From Carettochelys insculpta (lineage: Eukaryota > Chordata > Testudines > Carettochelyidae): a stretch of 64,000 nucleotides of DNA. The stretch spans positions 7,744,010 to 7,808,009 of the forward strand of contig NC_134144.1 of the NCBI RefSeq assembly GCF_033958435.1, in the 5' to 3' direction. Positions 9,876 through 22,447 of this stretch are shown piece after piece (positions within the stretch are counted from its first letter, which is position 1; every line of letters starts with the position of its first letter). The notes beneath the pieces were generated by a model, which worked only from the letters and a program-made list of their open reading frames with translations, did not search any database and was not told where the DNA came from. A program made the position numbers and the translations under genes.

Positions 9876-12484
9876 GTGTAATGCACACACATTCTCAGTG
9901 AATCTTGCCAGTGGCTAGCAGCATCTGGTTCCTGCCAGCTTCAGTGGAAGCTGGCTGAGGTCCTTGGTCTGCCTCAGTGCATGGCCAGAAGTGAATGTAC
10001 ACCCCATCATAGAGAAATACGTAGTTAATCGTTAGTGGGTATGCTGATGCTGTCATTTCTGAGTTTTTTTTTTCAAGTTAAACCACAGTGAGGTGAGCAA
10101 GCTACAGCTCATTGAAGTAAATAGAAAGCATCCTATGCAGCTCAGACCCCCGCTCATATCGGGGAGAACTGTTTTTTTGGGAATGGACAATCTATATGAA
10201 AGTTATTTCTGAGTTTATATTTAATGCAGTGCTTATGGTGTCTTCCCTCCATATGAATATACATGAAACGATAGAAATCTGAGGGTCTGTATCTCTGAAG
10301 TGTGTTATTCCCTGCTCATTAACAATGTATTTTAGCACTTAGATTGTCCCTTAATGTGGATGGCCATTTTTTAATTCTTCTCCTTAAATATGCTTCGAGG
10401 TGCTGTTTGAAGTTACAGGTGTATATTCCGTATTGTGGAGTTATTTGAAGTTTATTGCAGTTTATGCAAAGATTTCAAGTAAGACGTAGATTTATAAAAA
10501 GCTGTATTAGCTCAAGAAATGTGGGTGTTTTAGTTTGTGTAACCTTCGGATGTTATCAGGGGAGTTTTCTTTCGAGAAGACTAATTTAAATGAATGCCTC
10601 CCAGTTTTTCAATCTGGATTAAATAATCTGCTCAGTACACTGATAAGCATGCTCCCTTCCCACCAGGTCATCCATTCAGTCCACAAAAGGTAAGGCAGAT
10701 GATCATTTCTGTAGACATTCACAGTTGAGCAAGTTATTAAAAAGAGACAAAATGGTTGTGGGATAACAAGAGAAGCAGGTGTTGGCAGGCCCTGATGGAA
10801 GTTTGTTGGCAGAAGAGGTTTGTACCGTGCCTACCTTCTCATTGAATGTCTCTAGCCAATGTTACTAATCCCTCACTTTCACATGCACAATGTTCAGAGT
10901 TAAAAAAAACAAACCTGACAATGTAGTGATGTGCGCACCAGTCAGATTTTTGTTTGTCTTAACTGCATGAAACAACTTTTCATAGGAGTCCTGGCTGGTC
11001 AGATTTGTGAAGCCACACGTACAATCCACTTGGCAAAACACAGTTTTCCTTGAACAGTCACAGTAAAAAAGAAACTTGCCAGGAATTTCCATAAACGACT
11101 TGTCTCGGCCTCCTGTTGAAACCCGGCCTACAACACACACTGTTGATTGCAAAACTATAACCTGAAAACACCACTATGCCAGCATTCATCTTTGTGATTT
11201 CTTTATTTTTCCCTGTTATTTTGCAAAGTATTTCATTTTTTTACTTTTAGATCTCAGGACTTCACATAGTGTGAACAAGCCTGTGTCGATCTTGTGTAGA
11301 TACATCTAGTTGACAGTAAAGGGTAGTTCAAAACGGTTCTTAAGAGGTCCTTAGGCAGTTACATAACGAGGTCTGTGTGAGGGGAGAAATAGGGTATGAC
11401 AGTACAGAAGTCAACAAGGGACAAAGCGTGAGTGTTAATTATTCTCCAAAGACGTGTTCAGGCATAGGCTAAGTATTACTGGCAGCTCCCCACAGTGCCG
11501 TATCTGAGATGGTTCTATGTGAATAATGCAGAGATTGCTTTAGTCACTCAAGAACATATTAGTCTTGAATTACTCTTCTGTGGTTATGGTTTATGCACAC
11601 GCTGTTTCTGCTCAGTCAAGTGCAATAGATGCCTTTAATTATCAAACACATCCTGAAACTCTTTGCACTGCTGGCTAGCAAAGCATGCAACTGAAGCACT
11701 GCTGTGTCTCAGAAACACCTGGGCACCCTTCTGGAATAAAGAAAATTGCACAGGCTATTAATTGCTGCTCGGTGTGTGTTATTGATCAAGCACCACATTT
11801 AAATGTGCTGCTTGTCCCAACTAGCTTGTAGTCTAAGGTGTTGATCAGGAAGTAAATTAGAAGCAGCCAGCAGTCCAGATGTAACCTTATGCATATGGTA
11901 AAGGTGCGTGTAAAACAATCATGCTACACGGTTGCAAGTCAGATGTCCAGAGAGTGGAGTCATCCTTTTTTAAACTTTCACACGCCTCATTTATTGTAAG
12001 GCTTTGTGGAAGAAGTAGGGTTTTGAGGAGGAATTTGACTGTAAGGAGCGGAGGTCACTCAGCAAACAAAGTCCTCAAAGAAGATGCAAGAGCAGGGCAT
12101 GGGGTTTGAGAATTGAGAGGTGACAAAAGAGATGGTCAAGGAGAAGAGAAGTAAATAGGAAGAGTAGCAGGATGAAATTCAGGCTACAAATATGAAACTC
12201 TGAGAGCAGTTAACCATTGGAACAATTTAGCTGGGGAGATGGTAGACTGGGCATCACATAAAGTGTTTTATTAAAAACTCATTGTCTGTCTAAAACGATG
12301 TACTGCAGATGTACCAAAAGTTATAGGTGTAATGCAGAAATTACTTGGTGGAGTTCTACATCCCTAGGAGGACAGGCTAGGTTTTTATACTGGTCCTTTC
12401 TGATGTTAACATTTGAATAGGCTGGTCAGAGGAAAGCAGCTGGGAAATAAGTGGTATGGAGGGGGTGAGTTATCAGTTCACCAA

Positions 12485-12555
12485 TAAAAACAACAGGAAG
12501 TCCTGTGGCACCCTATAGACTAACAGATTTTTTAGAACATAAGCTTTCACCAATG
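12485..12555 (+). repeat. SINE-like repeat fragment
   Basis: It reads caacaggaagtcctgtggca, 'tatagactaacagatttttt' and 'cataagctttcacc', the middle part of the family listed at 4221. Confidence 0.65.
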
Positions 12556-14017
12556 CAGCTGTAACCAAATCTGTCTTCTGCCTGTCACCTCTGTGCCTGA
12601 TTGAAAGCCAATTGAAGTCAATGGGAACTATTCTGTTGATTTCAGCAGGCTTTGAATAGGCCCTGAGCTACTTAGTTTTATAGCATTTCACATTGAACTG
12701 TGTAAATTCTAAAAGTCAATTGTCATTCTAGCCTCCCAGGATTTTCAGGAAGGAAAAAAAAGTATTGTCACATCAAAAATGGGCCAATAACCATTAATAT
12801 ACCTAGTCTCAATCACAGTAAGGATATAGACAATGAACAAATTGGAAGGATAATATTGTAGCTTTTAAATACCCCTCTTTCCAGTAGCTGTGTGGGTATT
12901 TTCTTGTGAGAGAGGGGAATCTGAAAAATAATTTAATTCTTGTTTCAAGCCAGGACTCTAAGTAGATGTGTCGAACCCTACATGGATATAACTGAAATGG
13001 AAAATTCAGATTTAAGGTTACAAATTCATCCCAGCATTTTGACCAATAATGTAAACACCCTTGCAGATACTTTGTACCTATTGGACTTCTCAAGAATATC
13101 AAAGTATCCATTTATTTTCCTCTCAGTGCTGTATGTTTCTATTGGCCTCTTTGCTTTCTTTCATCTTTTCCCCCTTAAATCAAATGGGGTTTTCTAATGA
13201 TTGGTGTAATTTGTGAAGGATATTTTCACAGACAGCATGTTGCTCCTGTAATACAATAGTGATAACTCCCAAAGTAGCATCAGGCATAAGCAGAAATAAA
13301 TAGAGTGTCCTTGGTTATATATCTACCTTGGATTCTTCTTGATATTTATGAGCACTGGATAAGTTAATTCCCTCATATGCCTCACAAAGATATATTTTGC
13401 ATATTTGTAATTTCATGAGAGGTAACGGGAGTACATGTTCTGATGTAAATATATTATCATGTCCATTTTCAGTTATTTATTAAAATTCCAAGACGTATTG
13501 GCACACACGGAGGGCTGAATACTATCTTTGTTGCAAGACTTCCAGGAGAAATGTATCCTACCCATTTCTAGGCGTGTACATGTATTATCTAGATATACTT
13601 CTACACACATGCTAATGAAAGGAAAACACCTCAAGGCTAGAATGATGGATCCTTCATGCAGAGTAATATAGATCCCAAATATAGTGTAATGCTATTTAAT
13701 CCTTAATTTGGCCATTTAATCTTGCAAACCCTTGTTGAACAGCATTCCCATTGAAATTTCTGAGTTCTGCACATGGATAGTTTGCAAAAATCATGCATGC
13801 TGCTTCATCCCTGTTCTCACCTGCCCATTTTCCTCCAGTCATTTCTTGCCACAGTGTAGGGGCTGAAATTCTAATGCCATAGCCCTTCTGCTCTGACTCA
13901 TGTGAGCAGTGCTCATGGGATAGAGGTGCAAAATTGTAATGCTGGAACCACAGAGCAAAGTTATTTCGAGATAGTGACTGTTAATTTGAAATAACTTTGC
14001 TAAGGTCTACACTCTGC

Positions 14018-15104
14018 AGCTGCGTCTACACTAGCAAGTACTTTTGAAAGAGTAACAGAGAGGAAGCCGTGCTAGTCTATATACTATCAAAACAAAAAAG
14101 CAGTCAAATCACTTTAAAGACTAACAAAATAATTTATTAGCTAAGCTTTTGTGGGACAGACCCACTTCTTCAGACCATAGCCAGACCAGAACACACTCAA
14201 TATTTAAGGCAGAGAGAACCAAAAACAGTAATCAAGGTGGACAAATCAGAAAAAAAATGATCAAGGTGAGCAAATCAGAGAGTAGAAGTGCAGAAGGGGT
14301 GGGGGGGAGGGGGAGGTCAAGAATTAGATTAAGCCAAGAAAAAATTTCACACCACTCTTGAAAGAGAGACTGCCGAACTGTCTTTTATACTCAAATTCGA
14401 CACATTAACACGTGGTTTGAACTGGAATGGGAACTTTCTGAGTCACTATAGGGGCTCGTTTGCATACTTGGCTTAATCTAATTCTTGACCTCCTCCCCCC
14501 ACCCTTCTACCCCTCTACTCTGTGATTTGCTCACCGTGATCATTTTCTTTTCTGATTTGTCCACCTTGATTACTGGTTTTTGTTCTTTGTGCCTTAAATG
14601 CCAAGTCTGTTCTGGTCTGGCTATGGTCTGAAGAAGTGGGTCTGTCCCACGAAAGCTCACATAATAAATTATTTTGTTAAGTCTTTAAAGTGCTACTTGA
14701 CTGCTTTTATTCTTTCGAAAGAGTTTTCGAAAGAAAGGGGCTCTTTTGAAACATCCCGTGGAGCATCCCCACAAAAAGTGTTCTTTCCAAAGTAAACTGA
14801 AATAATGCAGTGAGCTTTTGAAAGTGCTCTTCCACTCCTGTTTCAGGAAGAGTGCCTTCCTTCAACAGCTTCTCAAAAGAAAACATGTATATGAAGCTCT
14901 GCAGGGCCCTTCTTTTGAAAGAGCAGTCCTCATGGCACCTGATTTTTCGATCCCTGGCCTATTCTTTCAAAAGAGCAGGGGATGTGGGGACACTCTCTTT
15001 TGATCCGCTTTTTTGTGTCGACACACACTTTTGAAACAGGTTCTTTTGGAAGAGATCTTCCAGAGGGATTTCTTTGAAAATATCTCTGTCATGTAGTTGT
15101 AGCT
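14018..15104. mobile_element. Nested MITE with TGC target duplication
   Basis: Ends are AGCTGCGTCTACACTAGC on the left and TGTAGTTGTAGCT on the right, flanked on both sides by TGC (14015-14017 and 15105-15107). The interior is rich in CTTTTGAAAG / CTTTCGAAAG words. It is itself interrupted by the foldback insertion at 14054-14711. Confidence 0.6.
14054..14711. mobile_element. SINE-headed foldback insertion with 242-bp arms
   Basis: Left arm 14097-14338 and right arm 14467-14708 are near-identical reverse complements separated by a 128-bp loop. The unit starts with the SINE-like head 'gaagccgtgctagtctata'. It is bounded by direct repeats CTTTTGAAAGAGT (14041-14053) and CTTTCGAAAGAGT (14712-14724), 12 of 13 identical, as expected for a retrotransposed unit. 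Read on the minus strand the loop has a TATAAAAGAC stretch, a possible promoter-like element. Open frames in the arms mirror each other and are not genes. Confidence 0.7.
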
Positions 15105-15405
15105 TGCATACGCTATTTGAAAATAAATTCAAAATAGCAGGTGCATTATTTTGAAGTCAATGAACCTCACTGATGGAGGAAAAGTGCCTATTTCAAAACT
15201 ACTATTTTGAAATAGGTGATGTTAAGAGGAGGGCTAGCGTGGGACAGCACTTATTTCAAAATAACTATTTTGAGATGGGCACTATTTTGAAATGAGCATT
15301 ATATGTGCAACCTATAGCTCAGTGCTATTTCAAAATACATTTTTGTACATAGCAGCCCTGTTTCAAAATAGTTATTTCAGAAAATATCAACAAAAAAGCT
15401 GTGTA

Positions 15406-15556
15406 GACACTCTGGGGGGTGGGTGTTTTGTCAACAGAGCAGCTCAAAAGATCAATCCGCTTTTACGTGTAGATGCAATCTGTCAACAGAAGTTTGGTTG
15501 GAACGTCTCGTCCAACAGTAACTTCTGTAGACAGATGCTTCTTGTATAGTTGTAGC
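15406..15556. mobile_element. End fragment of a TGTCAACAGA-type MITE
   Basis: It contains ttttgtcaacagagcagc, 'caatctgtcaacagaagt' and a right end tgtatagttgtagccc, which matches the GGGCTACAACTATAC-type end of this family. The left half is missing or merged with the element before it. From 15557 to 15946 I see nothing recognisable. Confidence 0.5.
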
Positions 15557-15946
15557 CCTAGAAGACATTACGGCTGGGACTGAAGAGTCTCTGTTTGCCA
15601 CCAGTAAGGTGAAGGTAATTAAATATGCCCTGTAATTCTTACTCGCTTGACTAACCGCTGTCATGGGGTCTCCTATGGCTGCAAAGGCTAACAGTCCAAA
15701 AGCCAATCAGTGAAAATAGACTTGTGCAGGAGAGAATAGAACTGTGAATGAGAGGGCCAGCAGTGAAGACCGACGCCTGCTTAAAGGGTTGCCTATTCTC
15801 TAACATGAGATCATGAAGGTTAGGGTTAGGAGTCATTGCTCTGGTGGATTGTCACTTGTGATCTTCCTGGGAAAGGGCAGCTGACATGGAGACCTTGTTG
15901 TCTTTTTTGCTTGGTGCTAAAGAAGGGCATTGGTCAAGACCAATGT

Positions 15947-16214
15947 TTCTTAATCTGTGTTCTGCGGAACCCTGGTGGTTCCATGAACAACTCACAAGTG
16001 TGCCACAAATGTTTGAAAAAATAATTCCAAGTATATATTTTCTGTTAATAAAACCAGATACTATGTTACTACTTCATTGCTATCATACCTGATTAAGCTA
16101 CTTCATTTTGTTTTTGCTGTATATGTTGCTTTTTCTTTTGGAAGAAGATTTTCATAGGAATACCACGTAAAATGTTGTTTGGTGTTCCATGGTCTCAAAA
16201 AGTTTACCTAGCTG
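15947..16214. mobile_element. Charlie-like hAT MITE fragment
   Basis: The sequence CAATGTTTCTTAATCTGTG followed by 'ctgcggaaccctggtggttcc' and, further on, 'ggtgttccatggtctcaaa' resembles CAGTGTTTCTCAACC-ended hAT derivatives. Ends are decayed and no duplication is clear. The stretch from 16215 to 16574 has nothing I recognise. Confidence 0.45.
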
Positions 16215-16574
16215 TGAAAGCAAGATGAGTGGAGCTGGGAGGAGGAATCTTGGGATAGTTATGCGTTAGTTCTGCTTTTTCTGTGAAAAGTTGTACAGGT
16301 TGGAGAGCGAAGGTAAAACAGAAGCTCCTATTGCACAGTTGAATTTAGTTCACCTTTCTGCTTTTTCTAGGAGTGAATTGCACGTTTTGAACAGAAATTG
16401 AGCCACGAAGGGGAAAATACTATCTGATAATTTTTGTTTCAGTGTTGTGTGATGTTTCCACTCAGATCAAGGAGGTCATCTATCTCATTATACATGCCTC
16501 CCTATTAGAATAGTGGTTGGCCATTAATTAAAGTAGGTCATTCCACTGTATTTTACTCATCCAGATCCCAAGGT

Positions 16575-17135
16575 TCATAGAATCCTGGGGCTGGAGGGGA
16601 CCTCAGGAGGTCATCAAGTCCAGCCCCCTGCCCAAAGCAGGACCAACCCTAATTAAATCATCCCAGCCAGGGCTTTGTCACCCTGGGACTTAAAACCTCT
16701 AGGGCTGGAGATTCCACCACCTCTCTAGGTAACACATTCCAATGCTTCTCCACCCTCCTGGGGAAATAATTTTTGCTAATATCCAACGTACACCTCCCTG
16801 TCTGTAACTTTAGACCATTGCTCCTTGTTCTGCCATCAGTCACTATTGAGAACAGCTTCTCTCCACCCTCTTTAGAAACCCCTTTCAGGAATTTGAAGGT
16901 TGCTATCAAATCATCCTTCACTCTTCTCTTCTGCAAACTAAATAAGCCCATATCCTTCAGCCTTTCCTCATAGGTCGTTTGCTCCAGCCTCCTAATCATT
17001 TTCGTTGTCCTCCACTGGACCTGCTCCAATGCATCCACATCCTTTCTGTACTGGGGGCCCCAGATCTGGACACAGTACTCCAGATGTGGCCTGATCAGTG
17101 CCAAATAGAGGGGAATAATAAGTTCTTTAGATTTA
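16575..17135 (-). mobile_element. CR1 LINE, 5'-truncated, 3' end at low coordinate
   Basis: The 3' untranslated end begins at catagaatcctggggctgg with the typical GGAGGGGACCTCAGGAGGTC-like word. On the minus strand a long open frame (stop near 16658, running up to about 17206) carries the C-terminal part of the CR1 reverse-transcriptase polyprotein: LIIPLYLALIRPHLEYCVQI, WGPQYRKDVDALEQVQ, GLFSLQKRR, then NGLKLQTGR. The upstream endonuclease and catalytic RT parts are absent. It is a dead copy, not a host gene. Confidence 0.93.
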
Positions 17136-17859
17136 GTCATATGACAAGTTCTGCCTTGTAAAGTACTACTTAATACTGTATTAATTGACTTATGATACCA
17201 ATACAATATTGGGTGGAGAAAAAGATTGATCTAATTATGCACTCTGTAAACCACAGCCGGACCAAATTGTAATTATTGTGGTTGTCATGAAGTGTTTCTA
17301 TGATAAACTGACTAGCTGGTATGTGGTATCCTATAGCTGTATGCTACATGCTAATCAGTTGAATGTGAATTGCAGAACATGAAACATGGAATCAGCTGCA
17401 GGCAAATTGGTAGAGTGAAGCCCAAGTGCTGTCTCCTAACTCAGTTGATTGGATCAAATATATATGAAGAAGGTAGCTGCTTAAGTTGAAACTAATTCTG
17501 TTTGCCACAAATTAGCCCACGGGTGCACACGAATGATTCTAGTTTTCTTTCCTGTAGCAAAAATTGCTCTGTCCAATGAGAATGGAAAATATGATGAGTA
17601 TATAAACAAAGATTTTTTTTTGTTTGACTTGATGAACCTGCTTCCCTGTGAGTTAGGTGGATTGAGCTGCCTTTCCATCACTGATAAGTCAATCCATGTT
17701 ATCTGGGAGCTCACAGCATATTTTATAAAATCCTTTAATCCATTTAAATGACAAGCCCAGAAACAAAGCACCATGCAATTTCTTAATAGTAACTTTCTTT
17801 CTCTTCATTTGGTGATGGAAAAGAAAAATCTCAGTGCAAACAAAATCAAGTATGTTGTA

Positions 17860-18520
17860 AGCCACGTCTACACGTGCCGGCTACTTCGAAGTAGCTGCGC
17901 CAACTTCAAAATAGCGCCCGCCACGTCTACACGTGGTGAGCACTATTTCGAAGTTGAAATCGACATAAGGCGGCGAGACGTCGAAGTTGCTATCCTCATG
18001 AGGAGATGGGAATAGCGCCCTACTTTGACGTTGAACGTCGAAGTAGGGCGCTTGTAGCCAATCCACGTCCCGCAACATCGAAATAGCGGGGTCCACCATG
18101 GCGGCCATCAGCTGAGGGGTTGAGAGACGCTCTCTTCAGCCTCTGCGGTGCTCTACGGTCAGCGTGTGCAGCAGCCCTTAGCCCAGGGCTTCTGGCTGCT
18201 GCTGCTGCAGCTGGGGATCCATACTGCATGCACAGGGTCTGCAACCAGTTGTCGGCTCTGTGGATCTTGTGCTGTTTAGTGCAAGTGTGTCTGGGAGGGG
18301 CCCTTTAAGGGAGTGGCTTGCTGTTGAGTCTGCCCTGTGACCCTGTCTGCAGCTGTTCCTGGCACCCTTATTTCGATGTGGGCCGCTTTGGTGTGTAGAC
18401 GCTCCCCTGCAATGCCTACTTCGATGTAGTGCTGCCCAACGGCACCAGCCCTGGAGGACGTGTAGACATTATTCATCGAAATAAGCTATTTCGATGTAGC
18501 ATACACGTGTAGACGTAGCT
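17860..18520 (-). mobile_element. Palindromic MITE copy A (661 bp), GTA duplication
   Basis: Ends are AGCCACGTCTACACGTG and CACGTGTAGACGTAGCT, flanked by GTA at 17857-17859 and 18521-18523. Subterminal zones hold many TTCGAAGT / TTCGACGT words in both orientations. The GC-rich core (about 18040-18480) matches copies B and C in reverse complement, so this copy is given as minus. The core contains an open frame starting MQTLCMQYGSPAAAAA on the minus strand, shared with B and C, of unknown meaning. Confidence 0.85.
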
Positions 18521-19059
18521 GTAGTGTCAAATGATCTCCTGTATTGTTTGTATATAAAAACCCCTATATTTCACTGCCCTGATAAATGGTGCCTTATAAT
18601 TACATATTTATTCCCAGGCAAAAAAACTACAACAATAATCAGTAACCAGTCATTTCTGGTGAAAATAAGACATGGGCATTTTAATTGTCCCAAATCAAGC
18701 ATTCTAAATCTGGGAAATTTAAGACTAAAATTAACCTTAAGGTAACCTACTCTTCAAATACATAGTTATGCCACTCAGAGTCCTAAACCTGTCATTTGGT
18801 GACACCATGCAATTATCATATAGTTATAATAGTTGCTTTTTAAAGACACATTAATCTTCTTGCCCTTTGGCATACATTACAAAATGAAATTACCCATCAT
18901 ACTATTAAAGGAGAACATAAAAATGTCACATGAAGAAGCAGAACTTTATTTTGCCAATGAATTGATATTTTCACAGTGTTGGTTCATCATATTGTCATTG
19001 GCTTATAAACACTTTCTCATAATCAAAATAAGCATAACGCTCTCTAAACACTGGTGACA

Positions 19060-19277
19060 GGCATGTGGAGCTCAGTGGTTCAGCATTGGCCCTGTGAACC
19101 CAAGCTTGAGAGGTTAATCCTTGCAGACTCCATTTAGAGTTTCCCCTAAAAGATTTAAAACAAACAAACAAACAAAACAAAACAGTCAGGGATGGTGTTT
19201 GGCTCTGCCAAGAGGGCAGGGGACTGGACTCAATGATCTCTCAAGGTTCCTTCCAGTTCTAGGAGATATGTATGTCT
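19060..19277 (+). mobile_element. Cry I-like turtle SINE (tRNA-derived, CR1-type tail)
   Basis: The 5' part (gagctcagtggttcagcatt, then 'gaggttaatcctt') is a decayed tRNA-like A box / B box region. The 3' part (ggactggactcaatgatctc, 'aaggttccttccagttctag') matches the CR1 3' end. This two-part structure is that of the tortoise polIII / Cry I SINE of cryptodiran turtles. An (AAAC)n run sits in the middle. It is the best single clue to the host lineage. Confidence 0.85.
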
Positions 19278-19504
19278 CTGAAACACATCAGTAACTCTAA
19301 GCATGAAATCAGTTTTCCCATCTGTAAAATGATTGTAGTGATACTGTCCTACTTTTATAAAGTGCTTTGAAAGTACTCATTAAAAGTGCTATGCAAGATC
19401 TGAGTATTATTATTGCTCCCTTAGTTACTTATGCAGTTCTAATTTTCACCAGAGCCAGCCAGGGTCAGAGAGCCACTAACCAGCTTCCTGAAGCTGTCAC
19501 TCTA

Positions 19505-19835
19505 CAAGTTGAACCTCTCTGATCTGGAATTCTCTCATCCGCCAACATCCATAATCCAGCATGATTTTAGATTGTTGGATCACCAGTTATCGTGGTTGTG
19601 GCCAAGTTTTCTGTTGTCCCATAAAGTTTGTTTAGGGCCAGTAGTCATGGCTGTCAGTGTTCTGTGCTGTTATTTTCCTGTAATTTACTCCTAAATGTCT
19701 TCTAAGCACCCAACAAACAGTGGAAGTGTTGGTAATGTGTAAGGCAATATCAACCTCGCATGGGCTGGTACATTTTCTTGTTCATCACCATTCAGGTCCT
19801 GAGGGTGTCAGACAAGAGAGGATCATCCTGGTCTA
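19505..19835 (+). repeat. Dispersed repeat with TTGAACCTCTCT end, copy 1
   Basis: It starts gttgaacctctctgatctgg, contains 'acatccataatccagcatga', 'gtggccaagttttctg', 'cagtgttctgtgctgttatt', and ends near 'gtcagacaagagagg', a weak inverted match to the start. The same family recurs at 48157-48395 (same orientation) and 42409-42693 (reverse). Confidence 0.7.
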
Positions 19836-20476
19836 TATCTTAGAATAGCTGGCCTGGGACATTGCAGAGAATTGGGAAATTCATGATTTGGAACATTATT
19901 TATGAAAATTTGGTTTTGGTGAGGAAACTTGTCTTGCTTTATGGTTGACATTATTAGTGTTAATTTTCATGCAGTTCATTGAATTTGTAAGCCTGCAGTA
20001 AAATGGTGGTTAGAGGTAAATGATGTTTGCATTTGCAAATAGATTTTTTATAACAACAATGTAAGTGGGCTAAATTTTGAACACCACCACAAATAAAGGA
20101 TTTTTGTGTGTGCTGGGTAAGTGTCTGTAGCACATGCAAAAAGATCCTATTTAAAAATATAACAGGACACGGTTTTGTGCCTGCAGTTATCCTCGATCAA
20201 CCACAACCTTGCACAGATCATGGTTAATCCCGACTTTCACTAGTGGTTTTGATTAGTGCCCTGGAAGGAAAGGATAAACATCATATTAATGAAATGTGAT
20301 GGTGATATTAGTGAGGTGTTTGCAACTCCAGGATGGATAGAGAGCTAACACAAAGGGACTTAGTGAGGTTAGAAATATAGGCAGGAAATGAAATTATTCT
20401 TAATGACAACAAATAGAGCAAGCTAAGAAACATGAGAATTTAGTGGGGGCAGGTGGGAAGTGAGATTGGTGAGTGA

Positions 20477-20767
20477 GGCTATGCCTACCCTAGCCTGGAA
20501 GATTGACCTGCTCCGTATCAGTCTTCTGGGGTTTAATATAGTGTGTCTGATCAGGATGCATGAAATCAACCTCAGTGGTCACAGTTGACCCCTGTTTTCC
20601 TCACAAGACATGAGAAGGGAGAGAAGTCAGTGGGAGAAACTTTTCTGTTGACCTTATTCAGTAGGAACAGCCAAGTAAGCTGAGCACAGGTAGGTCAATT
20701 CTCAGAATGCAATTGCTGTAGCTAGAATTGTGTATCTGCAGTTGACTTACTTGGCTTAGTATAAACA
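20477..20767. mobile_element. MITE with GGCTATGCCTACCC end and TGA duplication
   Basis: The left end GGCTATGCCTACCCTAGCC is a loose inverted match to the right end ggcttagtataaaca. TGA flanks both sides (20474-20476, 20768-20770). It shares internal words with the elements at 6794 and 36003. Confidence 0.6.
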
Positions 20768-21527
20768 TGATTCTTGAAAAGAATTAGTGTGTTGGATCAC
20801 TTTTATGGTGATAGTGAACAGTGGTGAGATGTAAGGTTTTAATGCACTTATGGTGTCAAAAAATTGATGGAGTTTAATACTTAAACTACACTGGAGAAAG
20901 CACTTGACATTTTACTTTGGGGAGGAATTCAGCATTGACAGGAAGATGAATATTAGGATCTAATATTTCATTCCCTTCGTAATGTTTGTGAGATTATATG
21001 GCATAAGTCACGATGTTGGCACTGTAAATGAAGGCAAATGTTTACTATTCCCTCTCAAATCAAAACCTATCCAGTTTCATTGGTTAGCAATTAGCAATGC
21101 TCGTTTCAAGTCCCGCTTTTGGGGGCATAATAATGAGTTGGGTGTTTACAATTCAGCTCCTGAAGTTTTGAGTAACACATGCAAATTCCTGAGGTTCTTG
21201 AGACTAGATTTGGAGTACCCACAAGTATATGACTACTTAAGTGAGGTGTTAAGGATTAGTCACTTTGCTGTGGATAAGCATGATAGTGAAGACTTAAACT
21301 TGGAACTCTGTTGCCCAAATCTGGCCATTTATAATTCACAGATCTAAATGTAAGCTATTTGGATTTGATACAATACTCCTCACTGGTCAGATTTAGGTTA
21401 GGAAACAACTGGACGAATTGATTGGGATTTTCAGTAAATTACTCAGTGTAAGACTCATCTCAGTTTTCACCACCTGAACAGCATGGTATTAGTAGGCAAT
21501 AAGCATTCTTACAGTGTCACCTAAGCA

Positions 21528-22140
21528 TGGCAGAGGCATAGAGATCATAGAGAAGTTCACATACCTGGGGAGCAACATATCATATATCTAGACTGTAAAA
21601 AGGAAAGAGCGACTAGAATACCGAAAGCAAATGAGTTTGAAGGCAATCGATAAGATCTGGAAAAGCAAAGCTATTATCTTAGGAATGAAGCTGAGCATCT
21701 TGAAAACATTTGTATTCAGCAGTATGTTGTATGGATGTGAGACATAGGTGATAATGAAAAAGATTCAAAGAGAAGGATATTGGCATCTGAGATGATTTGT
21801 TATAGAAAGATCCTGAGAACAGGATGGACGCAGGAGGTCACCAATAAGGAATTATGTGGGAAGATATAGCCAAAAGACAACCTACTGCAGAAAGTTATTC
21901 AAAAGAAGTTAAAGCTATTTGGGCATCTCTGAAGAATGAATGACTAATGAAAAATCAAGGCCTGTTATTCAGCATAATGGACGTCTCAGATAGGAGAGGC
22001 AAACCCCACAGAGGATAGGAAGATGTAGTAGAGTGGTGCAGAGCTAGTCTACAGAAACGAAGCCACTCCACACTGGATAGGGAAAGATGGAAGGAAATAG
22101 GGAGGGAGGCATTGGACACCAATGAGCGCTGAGCCTATGA
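21528..22140 (+). mobile_element. Decayed non-LTR retrotransposon (RT C-terminal region)
   Basis: Translating with stops ignored gives IEIIEKFTYLGSNIS, then KIWKSKAIILGMKLSILKT and SSMLYGCET, and further on WCRASLQ and DRERWKEIGREALDTNE. The FTYLG...YGCET order is typical of the post-catalytic RT region of endonuclease-type LINEs (RTE-like or related); the clade is uncertain. Several in-frame stops show it is dead. Confidence 0.7.
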
Positions 22141-22427
22141 TTGTTGTTGATGATGTTCACCTACAGTCGCTTTTTCAGGACCTCCTTTGTGGGGTACCTG
22201 TACTTTGTTATTTGTATAAGAAATATGAGGATCTGTATTTCTTTTTAATGACTGTTTCTACCTACTTACATAATACAATACTAAAGTAAGAGCAGAAATA
22301 ATGGATGAGGAACTGTAGCACCTCCTAGCTTGATACCCAGTTATTAATTTATTTGTGGAAACAAGCATTAAAGTAGAAAGACTAGATGAGTGAGGTAACA
22401 GCCATTATTGGGCCAACTGCTGTTGGT

Positions 22428-22447
22428 GAGAGAGAGAGAGAGAGAGA
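22428..22447. repeat. (GA)n microsatellite
   Basis: Ten GA units. Confidence 0.9.

Larger units (their letters stand above)
13962..15405. mobile_element. Outer palindromic element of a three-layer nest
   Basis: Left sequence (ttatttcgagatagtgactg, 'gaaataactttgctaagg', 'tctacactctgc') and right sequence (caaaatagttatttcagaa, 'agctgtgtagacactctgg') are inverted relatives with repeated CAAAATAG / CTATTTTGAAA words. It is split by a second element at 14018-15104. Outer limits are approximate. Confidence 0.5.

Noticed and set aside
16658..17206. 182-codon minus-strand open frame
   Set aside because: It is the tail of the CR1 reverse-transcriptase polyprotein in a truncated LINE, not a host gene.
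19060..19130. Possible tRNA gene
   Set aside because: The A/B-box-like sequence is decayed, cannot form a full cloverleaf by eye, and continues into a CR1-type tail, so it is a SINE.
20982..21347. 121-codon plus-strand open frame
   Set aside because: No recognisable motif, no codon bias sign or neighbouring splice sites; a frame of this length is expected by chance in 64 kb.
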